Source: an uncultured Eubacteriales bacterium
GTDB lineage: Bacteria > Bacillota > Clostridia > Christensenellales > Borkfalkiaceae
DNA: 30,862 nt
NCBI GenBank assembly: GCA_900542935.1
Contig: UQPN01000024.1
Coordinates: 1-30,862, forward strand
Reading direction: 5' to 3'
Shown: positions 7,357 to 14,811 of the stretch, piece by piece
How the letters are laid out: each line of letters starts with the position of its first letter
Position numbering within the stretch: the first letter of the stretch is position 1
Position numbers and translations under genes: made by a program
Notes under the pieces: generated by a model
Seen by the model: only the letters and a program-made list of their open reading frames with translations
Database searches by the model: none
What the model was told of the DNA's origin: nothing

Positions 7357-9984
7357 TCAGACTTCCTCTTCGTAGGGCACCCCGTCGAAGTACTGCACGT
7401 CCTCCGGAATCATCCCGCAGGCAATCACGTCTTTTAAAAGCTTCACGCTCATTTTCTTGTGCGCGGCTTTCAGCGAGGCAAGCAGTTTTTTCCCTTCGGC
7501 GTCCTCGGCTACGGCGTTTTTCAGCTGCATGTATCCCGCGTCCCAGATGGGCGCCAGCTGGTTCACGTAACAGTATTCGTAAAACGCGCGCGCCTTTTTC
7601 ATCACCGCCGCCGCGTCCGCGGAAAGCCTCCTTCCTTTCAGCCATACAAAAAAGAAAGATTCGCCTTCGCTTTTTTCCGCCGAACCGAGCGGCACGCCCC
7701 ATTGTTCCACGTCCGCAATCGAAAAGGGGAAGAGGTTGTTACGCACGCGGTAGCTGTTTCCTTTGTATTGTATGTTTTCAAACGAACAGCAGTTATCCGA
7801 ATCGGCAAACGCGCTCCACACCGCGCAGTCCGTATAAAAACTCCTCGGCAGTTCTCCCTCCGGCGCGCGGAACTGGTCGCGGTTGTTCGACCAGGTAGGG
7901 GTTGCCAGCCTCCGCGCCGCGTGAATCGCCATCGACCGTTCGAAATTCGCTTTCACCACCGAATACGAACCCGCCGAAGCCTGCGGACCGGAAAATAAAG
8001 CCGTCTGGTTCAGGTGCTGAAAATCGTTGCCGCAGCACATCAGCGAACATAAAAACCCGTCCGCCACTCTGTCGCGCACGTCGGCGTTGCCCTCGCCGAT
8101 GCCGAACGCGCCCGTAAACGGGGGAAATACCTGTGTGGTTTTCGGGCGTTTCACCCAGGATGAAAGCGGCTTGAACGCGCCCGTTTCCACCTTTTTCACG
8201 CCCACCTTTTCCGCCTGCATGTTAAATACGTCCAGGCACAGCCGCTGTTTTTCTATCGGCTTTTCTTTCGCGAGGTTCCACACGATGAACGCCACGGGAA
8301 ATTTTCCCTTGCTTCCCGCGAAGTTTTCGGAAGAAAATAAAAATCCGCGCTCCGCCGTGTATCTGAACGCCTGTTCGCGCAGTTTCTCGTCGTTCGGCGC
8401 GTTCAGGTATTTCAGCGTGGAAAACAAGCCGAGGTATGCCGGTTTTCCCGCAAATTCTTCGGAAATGCGGAATAAAAACTGCGAGAACAACTCTCTGCCC
8501 GTTTCGCCCAGCCCGCGGGCAAGCATTTCTTTTCTCACAGCCGTATCGGAAACGCCCGTTTTCGAAGTTTTTCCCTGCGTTAAAGAGGTAGTGTTGCTGG
8601 TAGCGAACGGCGGATTGATAAAAATCAGCCATTTCAGTTTCGGGTTTTCCAGATCTTTCCGTAAATTTTCGGGCATTTTCCACGGCTTTTCTTCTTCGGG
8701 CGCGTCGGCGGAAAGCTTTTCTTTCTCTTCGTTCCGTTCGTCTAAAGAAAGCAGGGCGGAACGCATCGGATTATCGCCGTAATCGGGGTTAAACGTGCTT
8801 TCGGCAAGCCTCTGTCTGCGCCGTTTTTCAAATAAGAGTTCCGCGTCGTCGTTTAAATAATCGTAGGTAAACACGGTGGAATAGGGGAATACGCGCCGGC
8901 AGTACATCGCGTCCTCTTCGCCTATCGTGGAAATGTAGGTGTAGGGCAGTACCGCCGCGGGCAGAGTAAATTCAAGGTTGCCGCTGCCCGCCGCCATATC
9001 CCATACGCGGTATTCGCCGCTTTCCAGCCGACGCTTGCCTATCACCCGTTCGATGTACCCGTACGCTTTCTGCGCAAATACGGGCGGCGTGTAAAATTCG
9101 CCCTGCATTCTGCGGCTTTCGTCCTCGCCGAGGCGGTCGATTTTTCTCCGCAGCGAAAACGCCGTGGTTTCGTCCTGTACGCGGTCGTATACGCTCCAGA
9201 AATAGTTGTATTCGTACACGGGCAGGCGGTGCGTTTCCTTTCCGCTTTCCAGCAGAAACTCCACGCGCCCGTTTTTGTTCGGCGCGCCGCCGCGCAGCGC
9301 GTCCGCCAGAAAGTATTCGGCAAGCTTCTTTTCGCCGCGCCTGCCGTCGAGGTAAAAGGAAAATAAGGAAGCCCAGTATTCGTACACCCGTTCGAAATTT
9401 TCTTCCGTAATCGGCTTTTTTTCTTTCGGAAACATCGAAAGCTGTTCCCCGCACGCGCCCGCCAGCGCCGCGCGGAACGCCTTTTCTTCGCCCGCTTTTC
9501 CGAGAGAATACACCCGCACGCGGCACAACTGCGGCGAAGAGAGTAAATCGCGCGTTAAAACGGGGCAGGGGGAAGCGGGGGTTCTGTCCCAGTCGTAGTC
9601 GTTGCCGGCGCGTTTTCCGCAGAACGCCGAAAAATCCTGCGTGGAAGCAAGAAAGGCTTCTTCGCGGCACACGCCGCAGATTCTTTCGGGCAGCATCCGC
9701 TCCGTTTCCTCGTAGCGGATTTTCCGCACCGTATACAGCGCCTGCGCCAGCATCGAAGAAAGGCGGGCGGCGGAAATTTTCTTTTCTTTACGGAATACGA
9801 AAAGCACGCCGCTGAACGTATCGCCTTTTACCTGCGCTTCGCCTATGCCCACGGCGTTGTAAAATTCCGTTTTCACGTTCTGTTCGCTTCTGGCGCTTTT
9901 CAGCGCGTCGCAAAGCGCGGTCCCTCTTTCCGTTTCTCCCGCGATTTTTACTGTCGTTTCGTTTTTCATCTGTGTGTTCCGCAC
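7357..9984 (-). CDS. Large N6-adenine DNA methyltransferase, orphan, no nuclease gene adjacent
   Basis: 875-aa class I SAM-dependent DNA methyltransferase. Residues 1-290 are an uncharacterised N-terminal region. GEFYTP at 295-300 is the usual lead-in of N6-adenine enzymes (HsdM, type IIG, PglX-like). DMAAGSGN at 329-336 is SAM-binding motif I. INPPF at 456-460 is the catalytic (N/D)PPF motif IV. The region after 480 shows FSQFLFRISEEF and GKFPVAFIVWNLA, the late motifs of the fold. The C-terminal 250 residues may be a target-recognition domain. The start is a GTG with AAGGAG 12 bases upstream; the in-frame ATG five codons later is farther from that site. No obvious PD-(D/E)XK or HNH motif was found, so it may be a solitary methylase or a type IIG enzyme with an unrecognised nuclease domain. 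It leads an operon with a 72-aa gene, HAD and GNAT genes. Confidence 0.85.
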   Translation of the reverse strand: MRNTQMKNETTVKIAGETERGTALCDALKSARSEQNVKTEFYNAVGIGEAQVKGDTFSGVLFVFRKEKKISAARLSSMLAQALYTVRKIRYEETERMLPERICGVCREEAFLASTQDFSAFCGKRAGNDYDWDRTPASPCPVLTRDLLSSPQLCRVRVYSLGKAGEEKAFRAALAGACGEQLSMFPKEKKPITEENFERVYEYWASLFSFYLDGRRGEKKLAEYFLADALRGGAPNKNGRVEFLLESGKETHRLPVYEYNYFWSVYDRVQDETTAFSLRRKIDRLGEDESRRMQGEFYTPPVFAQKAYGYIERVIGKRRLESGEYRVWDMAAGSGNLEFTLPAAVLPYTYISTIGEEDAMYCRRVFPYSTVFTYDYLNDDAELLFEKRRRQRLAESTFNPDYGDNPMRSALLSLDERNEEKEKLSADAPEEEKPWKMPENLRKDLENPKLKWLIFINPPFATSNTTSLTQGKTSKTGVSDTAVRKEMLARGLGETGRELFSQFLFRISEEFAGKPAYLGLFSTLKYLNAPNDEKLREQAFRYTAERGFLFSSENFAGSKGKFPVAFIVWNLAKEKPIEKQRLCLDVFNMQAEKVGVKKVETGAFKPLSSWVKRPKTTQVFPPFTGAFGIGEGNADVRDRVADGFLCSLMCCGNDFQHLNQTALFSGPQASAGSYSVVKANFERSMAIHAARRLATPTWSNNRDQFRAPEGELPRSFYTDCAVWSAFADSDNCCSFENIQYKGNSYRVRNNLFPFSIADVEQWGVPLGSAEKSEGESFFFVWLKGRRLSADAAAVMKKARAFYEYCYVNQLAPIWDAGYMQLKNAVAEDAEGKKLLASLKAAHKKMSVKLLKDVIACGMIPEDVQYFDGVPYEEEV

Positions 9985-10026
9985 GTTTCTGCCGCGCTCC
10001 TTCCGTCTTGGAAATATCCGTAGAAT

Positions 10027-10055
10027 ATTATACTACGTTTTACGGCAAAAAGCAA
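10027..10055 (-). promoter_or_regulatory. Sigma-A promoter of the methyltransferase operon
   Basis: TTGCTT (10050-10055) and TATAAT (10027-10032) on the minus strand are 17 bases apart, about 35 bases upstream of the GTG start at 9984. Confidence 0.8.
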
Positions 10056-10158
10056 GCGCGTTATGCGCCGCGGCGGAAAATCGAAAGCAGAAATGGAAAA
10101 AAACGCCGCTTTTTTTCCCGCGTTGCTAAAAATTCCCTCTTCGGGCAAATTTTGTGCC

Positions 10159-10187
10159 TTGCAAACCGCGCCGTCGCATGTTACAAT
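10159..10187 (+). promoter_or_regulatory. Sigma-A promoter of the NlpC/P60 gene
   Basis: TTGCAA (10159-10164) and TACAAT (10182-10187) are separated by 17 bases. The expected leader is about 25 bases and contains GGAGG at 10206-10210. The promoter is divergent from the methyltransferase promoter about 100 bases away. Confidence 0.82.
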
Positions 10188-10219
10188 GCTTTTAAAACCA
10201 AAAAACGGAGGCAACACAA

Positions 10220-11155
10220 ATGAAACGCATGAAAATCGCCGCGGCTCTGATTCTTGCCGCGTGCTTTACCGTTCTTCCCGCATATTCGCTCGCCGCGGCA
10301 TACCGCGCCGGGCATATTACCGCCGCGCCACCGCAGGGCGAAACGCAGCCGTCCGAATCCCCGGATACGCCCGATTCGCCCCCGGATAATCCCGCAGAAT
10401 CGCCCGATACCCCGCAGCAACCGGAAACTCCGGGCGATACGCCGGAAGGACCTTCTTCCCCGGAACCGCCCGCCGAGCCCGGCGCGCCGACGGAACCCGA
10501 AAAACCGCAGCCGCAACAAAATCTGCAACTGTACATAATCTGCACGGGCAGCGGCGTAAATCTCCGTTCGGGCGCGGGCAGCGGCTACAAAGCGGTGGCT
10601 TCGGCGGAAAAAGATACTTCGTATGCGGTGGCGGAAAAAACGGGAAACTGGTACTGCGTGTATTACCGCGGCAAAAAAGTATATCTTTCCGCAACGTACG
10701 CCAAAGAATTCACGCTGGAAAAAAGCGATAACGCCGCCGTGGAACGGGTACTGGCAGAGGCGTATAAACTTCTCGGCACGCCGTACGTGTTCGGCGCGGT
10801 GCGCCTGCACGACGGCGCGGGCAATTTTCAGCGCGGCTTCACCGTAAACGCGTTCGATTGTTCTTCGCTCACGCAGTATGTGTTTTATCTCGGCGCGAAT
10901 AAACTTCTCGGCACCACCACACGGTTGCAGGTAAAAGAGGGCAAAGCCGTAAAGAAAAGCGAGCTTTCCCGCGGCGACTGCATCTATTTCACCAACGCTT
11001 CGCGCTATTACAACACGGGCACGGAGCGCGTGGGGCATGTGGCGATTTATCTCGGCAACGATTATATCCTGCACACCTCGTCCGATTACGCCCGCATCGA
11101 AAAGCTTACCGCCGCGCGCAAAAAGTATTATATCGAAGCCCGCCGCTTCGTGTGA
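10220..11155 (+). CDS. Secreted SH3b-NlpC/P60 cell-wall endopeptidase
   Basis: 311 aa. Residues 1-27 are a signal peptide (KRMK, hydrophobic core, SLAAA). Residues 36-100 are a Pro/Glu/Asp-rich linker with repeated P-E-x-P/P-D-x-P units, likely a wall-spanning spacer. Residues 103-163 are a bacterial SH3 domain (GVNLRSGAGSGYK, then GNWYCVYYRGKKVYL), a family that binds peptidoglycan. Residues 172-311 are the NlpC/P60 domain with catalytic Cys214 in FDCSSLTQY, His273 in VGHVAIYLG and a third polar residue in ILHTSS (His285). Such enzymes cleave gamma-D-Glu-diaminopimelate or similar bonds in stem peptides outside the membrane. GGAGG lies 9 bases upstream of the ATG. It is a single-gene transcription unit. 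Confidence 0.92.
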   Translation: MKRMKIAAALILAACFTVLPAYSLAAAYRAGHITAAPPQGETQPSESPDTPDSPPDNPAESPDTPQQPETPGDTPEGPSSPEPPAEPGAPTEPEKPQPQQNLQLYIICTGSGVNLRSGAGSGYKAVASAEKDTSYAVAEKTGNWYCVYYRGKKVYLSATYAKEFTLEKSDNAAVERVLAEAYKLLGTPYVFGAVRLHDGAGNFQRGFTVNAFDCSSLTQYVFYLGANKLLGTTTRLQVKEGKAVKKSELSRGDCIYFTNASRYYNTGTERVGHVAIYLGNDYILHTSSDYARIEKLTAARKKYYIEARRFV

Positions 11156-11226
11156 GAATTTTGCGGAATTATCTTTCGTAGCTTTCGGAAGTTTGTTTCT
11201 TTTTCACATTTTCCGCTCGTCTGCGC

Positions 11227-11255
11227 TTGACAAATTTTTCCTCGTATCGTATAAT
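11227..11255 (+). promoter_or_regulatory. Near-consensus sigma-A promoter of the GH5-like gene
   Basis: A perfect TTGACA (11227-11232) and perfect TATAAT (11250-11255) are 17 bases apart. The leader to the ATG at 11356 is about 93 bases and contains a GC-rich stretch near 11300-11325. This is one of the two TTGACA/TATAAT pairs in the window. Confidence 0.9.
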
Positions 11256-11355
11256 AAACGTAGCCTCGTCGGAAGCTTTCGTTTTCGGATAAAGCCGATG
11301 CCGCCGGGCGGCGGAAAGGGGCGGTAAAAATCGTCAGGGAGAAACAGAAACAACA

Positions 11356-12441
11356 ATGAAAAGACAGTGGACGGAACAGGAAATTAACGAATGGTACGCA
11401 AAGCAGCCGTGGTTGCGCGGCACCAACTTTTTGCCTTCGGATTGCATCAACCGCCTGGATATGTGGCAGTCGTTCGGAAGGGAAGAGCATCTGAAAACGG
11501 CGGAAACGGAATTGAAACTCAGCGAAGAAACGGGTTTCAACACGGTGCGGCTGTGGTGCAATTTCGACGTGTATTATAAAGAACCGGAAGAGTTCATGCA
11601 AACGCTGGAAAGCTATATTTCGCTTTGCGCGAAGTATCATCACAGCGTAATGCTTGTGCTTGCGTACGAAGAAGATTTGCCTTACGGCGACAAGTTTGTG
11701 GCAAAAGAACTCGGCGCGCAGAAAGAATATTACAACCATTTCAACCGCGATTACGAATTGCAGGATAAGCTGATGGCGGAACACGCGTACAAACATTATA
11801 CGGAATATCCGGAAATCAAGCCGATATTCATGGAAATGGTGGAACGCGTTGTGAAAAAGTACCGCGCCGACAACCGGATTCTGGCTTGGAACGTGGAAAA
11901 CGAACCGGGCATCACCATCGGCAGCCGCGCGATAAAACTGCAGGAAGAGCTGTTCGCGCTTGTACGCTCGCTCGATCCCGTGCAGCCGCTGGCGGCGGAC
12001 GTATGGATCGGCATCAATGAAGACGGCACGTTCATAACGGAAGCGGAAGCGAAAGCTTACGAACTGTCCGATTTTATCTCGTTCCATTCCTATTCGAAGT
12101 ACGAAAAATTTTTAACGGGCATTTACACGCTGAAAAAGTATTTCAGACGCCCGATTATCGTAACGGAGTGGCTCAATCGCTGCAACCATAACACCGTGCA
12201 GGAAATTTACCCGCTGATGCTTATCGAAAACGTGGGTTGCTATTGCTGGGGCTTCGTGCAGGGGAAAACGTACACCACCGAACCGTGGGAAGCTCTCTGG
12301 AAACAGGCGGAAAGCAATCCGGACGTAGATTTCGATTTCACGAAATGGCAGCACGAATTATACCGCAAAAACCTGCACCCGTACGATCCCCGCGAGATCA
12401 ACACCATCAGGCACTGCAACGCCCTCGCCGATAAAAAGTAA
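11356..12441 (+). CDS. Cytoplasmic GH5-like glycoside hydrolase (TIM barrel)
   Basis: 361 aa. The order of motifs is that of a clan GH-A retaining glycosidase: GFNTVRLWCNF on an early barrel strand, ILAWNVENEPG with acid/base Glu183 after Asn182, FISFHSYSKYE (His244, Tyr246), and PIIVTEW with nucleophile Glu271. A late YCWGFVQGK gives the substrate-stacking Trp. Proteins like this are often labelled endo-1,4-beta-xylanase or cellulase, but the real substrate cannot be told from sequence. There is no signal peptide or wall anchor, so it should act inside the cell on imported oligosaccharides or glycosides. AGGGAG lies about 12 bases before the ATG. It is monocistronic, with a strong promoter upstream and the repeat block directly downstream. 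Confidence 0.8.
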   Translation: MKRQWTEQEINEWYAKQPWLRGTNFLPSDCINRLDMWQSFGREEHLKTAETELKLSEETGFNTVRLWCNFDVYYKEPEEFMQTLESYISLCAKYHHSVMLVLAYEEDLPYGDKFVAKELGAQKEYYNHFNRDYELQDKLMAEHAYKHYTEYPEIKPIFMEMVERVVKKYRADNRILAWNVENEPGITIGSRAIKLQEELFALVRSLDPVQPLAADVWIGINEDGTFITEAEAKAYELSDFISFHSYSKYEKFLTGIYTLKKYFRRPIIVTEWLNRCNHNTVQEIYPLMLIENVGCYCWGFVQGKTYTTEPWEALWKQAESNPDVDFDFTKWQHELYRKNLHPYDPREINTIRHCNALADKK

Positions 12442-12443
12442 AT

Positions 12444-12548
12444 TATCGCCTTCTTGCTTTCCCCTTTGGGGAACCCTTGTCGAATTGCCGTTTTAAGGCA
12501 ATCTCGGCAAGTAGAGTGGCGGCAAAGCCGCCGAGAGAGGATAAATTT
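12444..12548 (+). repeat. Structured repeat, A module copy 1
   Basis: It begins TATCGCCTTCTTGCTTTCCCC and ends GAGAGAGGATAAATT, matching the module at 12741-12806 at both ends. The middle differs: copy 1 has about 40 extra bases that form their own hairpin (ATTGCC/GGCAAT) and a perfect GGCGGC-AAA-GCCGCC stem-loop. It starts three bases after the GH5-like stop, so it may also act as that gene's 3' end. Confidence 0.7.
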
Positions 12549-12567
12549 TAATTTTTCCTTATGTTGC

Positions 12568-12692
12568 GGCTTCCCCTCTTGCCTGCATAAAATTTTGCTT
12601 ACAAAATTTTCTTCGGCAAAAAGGGTAATCCTTGCCCTCGTCAAGGCTTCCCCTTGGGGGGAAGCTCCTTGCGAAGCAAGGGGATGAGGGGC
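12568..12692 (+). repeat. Structured repeat, B module copy 1
   Basis: Starts GGCTTCCCCTCTTGCCTG and ends GATGAGGGGC. It contains the internal pair TTCGGCAAAAAGGG, the hairpin GCTTCCCC-TT-GGGGGGAAGC, and a second hairpin CCTTGC-GAA-GCAAGG (12667-12681). It shares most of its sequence with 12895-13022 and, inverted, with 19554-19680. No gene or transposase is inside. Confidence 0.85.
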
Positions 12693-12740
12693 GCAACTTG
12701 TTTTCTATACACCCAAATTCAAACAAAGCTTCCGTTGAAC

Positions 12741-12806
12741 TATCGCCTTCTTGCTTTCCCCTTCGGGGAGAGTGGCGAGCGAATGCGAGCCGAGAGAGGA
12801 TAAATT
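12741..12806 (+). repeat. Structured repeat, A module copy 2
   Basis: A short version of the A module with the same start and end as 12444-12548. Its inner stem is GGCGAGC-GAAT-GCGAGCC, closed by outer pairs with two central mismatches. The A and B modules thus occur twice in the same order, as two tandem units (12444-12692 and 12741-13022). Confidence 0.7.
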
Positions 12807-12824
12807 AAAAATATTTTTATAACA

Positions 12825-12870
12825 CAAAAAATCGCCCGGGGGGATTGCTTTTCCGCAATTTCCCGGGCGA
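12825..12870 (-). terminator. Intrinsic terminator downstream of hsp20
   Basis: The palindrome TCGCCCGGG...CCCGGGCGA (12832-12870) has a near-perfect stem and a short TTTTCC apical loop. On the minus strand it is followed by a run of six T. It lies about 210 bases after the hsp20 stop, with repeat copy B2 between. Confidence 0.75.
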
Positions 12871-12894
12871 AAAATTTATTTTAGCTTTATATAA

Positions 12895-13022
12895 GGCTTC
12901 CCCTCTTGCCTGAAAAAAATTCAGCGAACTTCATTTTTTTCGGCAAAAAGGGCAATCCTTGCCTTCGTCAAGGCTTCCCCTTGGGGGGGGGAAGCTCCTT
13001 GCGAAGCAAGGTGATGAGGGGC
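12895..13022 (+). repeat. Structured repeat, B module copy 2
   Basis: Nearly the same as 12568-12692, with a longer G-run in the first hairpin and the second hairpin CCTTGC-GAA-GCAAGG at 12996-13010. The stretch CAGCGAACTTCATTTTTTTC is shared with the inverted copy at 19554-19680 but differs in copy 1. The region from 12442 to 13083 holds no credible gene. Confidence 0.85.
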
Positions 13023-13083
13023 GGTTGAACTATCTGTTAAAAGTTTTCAAACAGGCAACCAACCCCGCACCCTGCGCAAACCT

Positions 13084-13539
13084 TTACTCAATCGCAATAT
13101 ACGATCTTTCAGGCAATTTTTGCGTTACTTTCGGGATTACCAAAGACAGAATGCCGTTTTCGTACTTCGCCTTGATGTCCTCTTTCGAAACGTCGTCGCC
13201 AACGTAGAAGCTGCGCGAAGAGTATTCGGAAATTTCCTTCCGTCTGTACACCTTGTTTTCCTTCTTGGCGTTTTCGCCGTTCGCTTCGTTGCCGCCTTCC
13301 TTTTCTTTCTTCGAACATACAACGTTCAGATACCCGTTTTCCAAAGAAAGTTTAATCTGTTCTTTCGTAAATCCGGGCACCGCCACTTCCAGGCGATAAT
13401 CCTTGTCGGTTTCGCTGATGTTAGATTTCAGATAATCGGCTTCGTCCGCAAACACGGGGCGGAAGAAATCGTCCAGTGCGTCAAATAAAGAAGTATGCTC
13501 CATATGATTGTTATTTCTGTTCTGCAAATAGTTTTTCAT
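13084..13539 (-). CDS. Hsp20/alpha-crystallin small heat-shock protein
   Basis: 151 aa. The N-terminal arm (SLFDALDDFFRPVF) is followed by the alpha-crystallin domain at about 42-150: DYRLEVAVPGFTKEQIKLSLENGYLNV is the conserved first half, then an inserted Gly/Asn/Lys/Glu-rich loop (about 78-95), RSFYVGDDV and YENGILSLVIPK, the signature A-x-x-x-n-G-v-L end. Small heat-shock proteins are ATP-independent holdases that bind unfolding proteins in the cytoplasm. AAGGAG lies 10 bases before the ATG. No CIRCE-like inverted repeat was seen upstream, so HrcA control is not supported. Only a modest promoter (TATAAT at 13634-13639) is visible. Confidence 0.93.
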   Translation of the reverse strand: MKNYLQNRNNNHMEHTSLFDALDDFFRPVFADEADYLKSNISETDKDYRLEVAVPGFTKEQIKLSLENGYLNVVCSKKEKEGGNEANGENAKKENKVYRRKEISEYSSRSFYVGDDVSKEDIKAKYENGILSLVIPKVTQKLPERSYIAIE

Positions 13540-13633
13540 AATAATTCATCTCCTTAAATTCAAATCGATTTCTGAAGCCCGAACGGTTTTGCGCTCTCTT
13601 TCATCGCGCCTTTCCTTTCGTTCTTCGCTTATT

Positions 13634-13661
13634 ATTATAAATACGATTCCGCCCGTTTAAA
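13634..13661 (-). promoter_or_regulatory. Probable hsp20 promoter
   Basis: A perfect TATAAT (13634-13639, minus strand) with a weak TTTAAA -35 at a 16-base spacing. It is about 95 bases upstream of the hsp20 start. The weak -35 could mean activation or an alternative sigma factor. Confidence 0.5.
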
Positions 13662-13707
13662 CACGTATTTTACGAAAAGTTTTAAAATTTTCAAAGCAGC
13701 GGAAAAT

Positions 13708-13733
13708 ATAAAAAAAGCCGTTTAAAACGGCGT
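13708..13733 (-). terminator. Intrinsic terminator of the LysR gene
   Basis: GCCGTTTTAAACGGC on the minus strand, followed by a run of seven T, lies about 40 bases after the LysR stop at 13770. Confidence 0.85.
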
Positions 13734-13769
13734 TTTTCGGGGTATATATGCGGTTTTTCAATGGTTTCC

Positions 13770-14672
13770 CTACTGTTTGTTTTTTTCGGCGGCAAGGCGC
13801 AAAAGCAAGCCGATAAACGATTTCGTGGCGGCGCTCACGGGCTGTTTCGCACGCCGCACAAGATAAATCGAACGGCTGGGCAGGGGAGTATCCGTTTTCA
13901 GCCGACGGTATTTCGTCGAAGTCTTTTTCAAAAACACGTCCGGCACCAGCCCCACGCCCAGCCCGTAATCCACAATGGGCAGTATCTGGTCGGCGGTGGC
14001 TACTTCCACTTCGGGGCGGAAGTCGATGCCGCGCATGCGGAAAAAGTCGGTATACGAATCGTAAGAGGCGGTCTGCCTGCCCAGCGTAATCAGCGGAAAC
14101 GCGCACAGTTCCGCCGGCGTATACGTTTTTTCCGCGTCCGCGGGGTAATCTTTGGCACATACGGGCACGTCGGCGCAATCGGCGATTTTGTAATATTCGA
14201 AAGCCGGGTCAAACGTTTCGGCAACGGAAATCACGGCAATTTCGCACTGCCCGTTTTTCAGCGCGGCAAGCGCCTGCGGCGAGGAGTGGTTGAAAAGCAG
14301 AATAGTGATTTTCGGGTGTGCTTTTTTATACGCGCCGAGGGCGGGCAGCAGCACCTTGTGCAAAGCCGCTTCGCTGGCGCTCACCGAGATATACCCGCCT
14401 TCCAGCGCGGAAAATTCCGAAATTTCCCGTTCGGCGTTTTCTATCTGTTCCACGGCGACTCTGATGCGCGCGTACAATTCTTCGCCTTCCGGCGTCAGGC
14501 GTACGTTTCTGCCCGCCTTGTAAAACAACGCCACGCCCAGTTCCCGTTCCAGCTTTTTAATCGTGCGCGTAAGGTTGGGCTGATTCGAATACGTTTTTTC
14601 CGCGGCAACGGTAAAACCGCCGTATTTCGCAACATTATAAAAAATCTTGTAATATTCGTAGTTGATATCCAT
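13770..14672 (-). CDS. LysR-family transcriptional regulator
   Basis: 300 aa, the usual length. The winged helix-turn-helix occupies residues 1-60 (FYNVAKYGGFTVAAEKTYSN, then NLTRTIKKLERELGVALFYK), followed by the linker helix to about 90. The effector domain runs from about 92 to 295 (GGYISVSASEAAL, then YGLGVGLVPDVFL). LysR proteins usually bind a T-N11-A box beside their own promoter and control the divergent gene. Here the divergent unit is a small membrane protein plus a MATE exporter, so control of export of a small toxic compound is a reasonable inference. The inducer is unknown. GAGG lies 9 bases before the ATG. Confidence 0.93.
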   Translation of the reverse strand: MDINYEYYKIFYNVAKYGGFTVAAEKTYSNQPNLTRTIKKLERELGVALFYKAGRNVRLTPEGEELYARIRVAVEQIENAEREISEFSALEGGYISVSASEAALHKVLLPALGAYKKAHPKITILLFNHSSPQALAALKNGQCEIAVISVAETFDPAFEYYKIADCADVPVCAKDYPADAEKTYTPAELCAFPLITLGRQTASYDSYTDFFRMRGIDFRPEVEVATADQILPIVDYGLGVGLVPDVFLKKTSTKYRRLKTDTPLPSRSIYLVRRAKQPVSAATKSFIGLLLRLAAEKNKQ

Positions 14673-14731
14673 CGTTTTATCCTCGTTTTAAACAATACGT
14701 TTTTGATATGGATTACCGTAAAAAAATACAT

Positions 14732-14760
14732 TTTACATATTTTACGTATTGTATTATACT
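14732..14760 (+). promoter_or_regulatory. Promoter of the small membrane protein-MATE operon, with possible LysR sites
   Basis: TTTACA (14732-14737) and TATACT (14755-14760) are 17 bases apart. The region 14725-14755 holds AATAC-N16-GTATT and a direct repeat of ATTTTAC, which are candidate LysR contacts. They cover the -35 of this promoter and lie downstream of the -10 of the LysR promoter. Confidence 0.7.
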
Positions 14761-14781
14761 GTGTGCTTGTTTGAATGTCAA
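14753..14781 (-). promoter_or_regulatory. LysR gene promoter, overlapping the divergent one
   Basis: A perfect TTGACA (14776-14781) and perfect TATAAT (14753-14758) on the minus strand are 17 bases apart. Its -10 overlaps the -10 of the plus-strand promoter by four bases, so the two promoters cannot be occupied at once. Confidence 0.85.
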
Positions 14782-14811
14782 GCGAAAATCAGGTAAAAAC
14801 GAGGTGTATTT

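Noticed and set aside
8972..9670. 232-codon minus-strand frame inside the methyltransferase
   Set aside because: It is the same strand in another frame; composition is Arg-rich as expected for an out-of-frame reading of GC-rich DNA.
7357..9984. Complete restriction-modification or BREX locus
   Set aside because: No restriction subunit, specificity subunit, PglZ or BrxC-like gene lies in the neighbourhood.
11128..12087. 319-codon minus-strand frame opposite the GH5-like gene
   Set aside because: The plus frame holds catalytic motifs in order; the minus frame is Phe/Arg-rich without any motif.
12444..13022. CRISPR array
   Set aside because: There are only two large units with internal hairpins, no short regular repeat-spacer pattern and no cas genes.
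12454..13207. Short plus-strand frames in the repeat block
   Set aside because: They are translations of the repeats (PLGGGK-like strings) and recur wherever the repeat occurs.
13540..13680. CIRCE heat-shock operator before hsp20
   Set aside because: No inverted repeat of the TTAGCACTC/GAGTGCTAA type was found.
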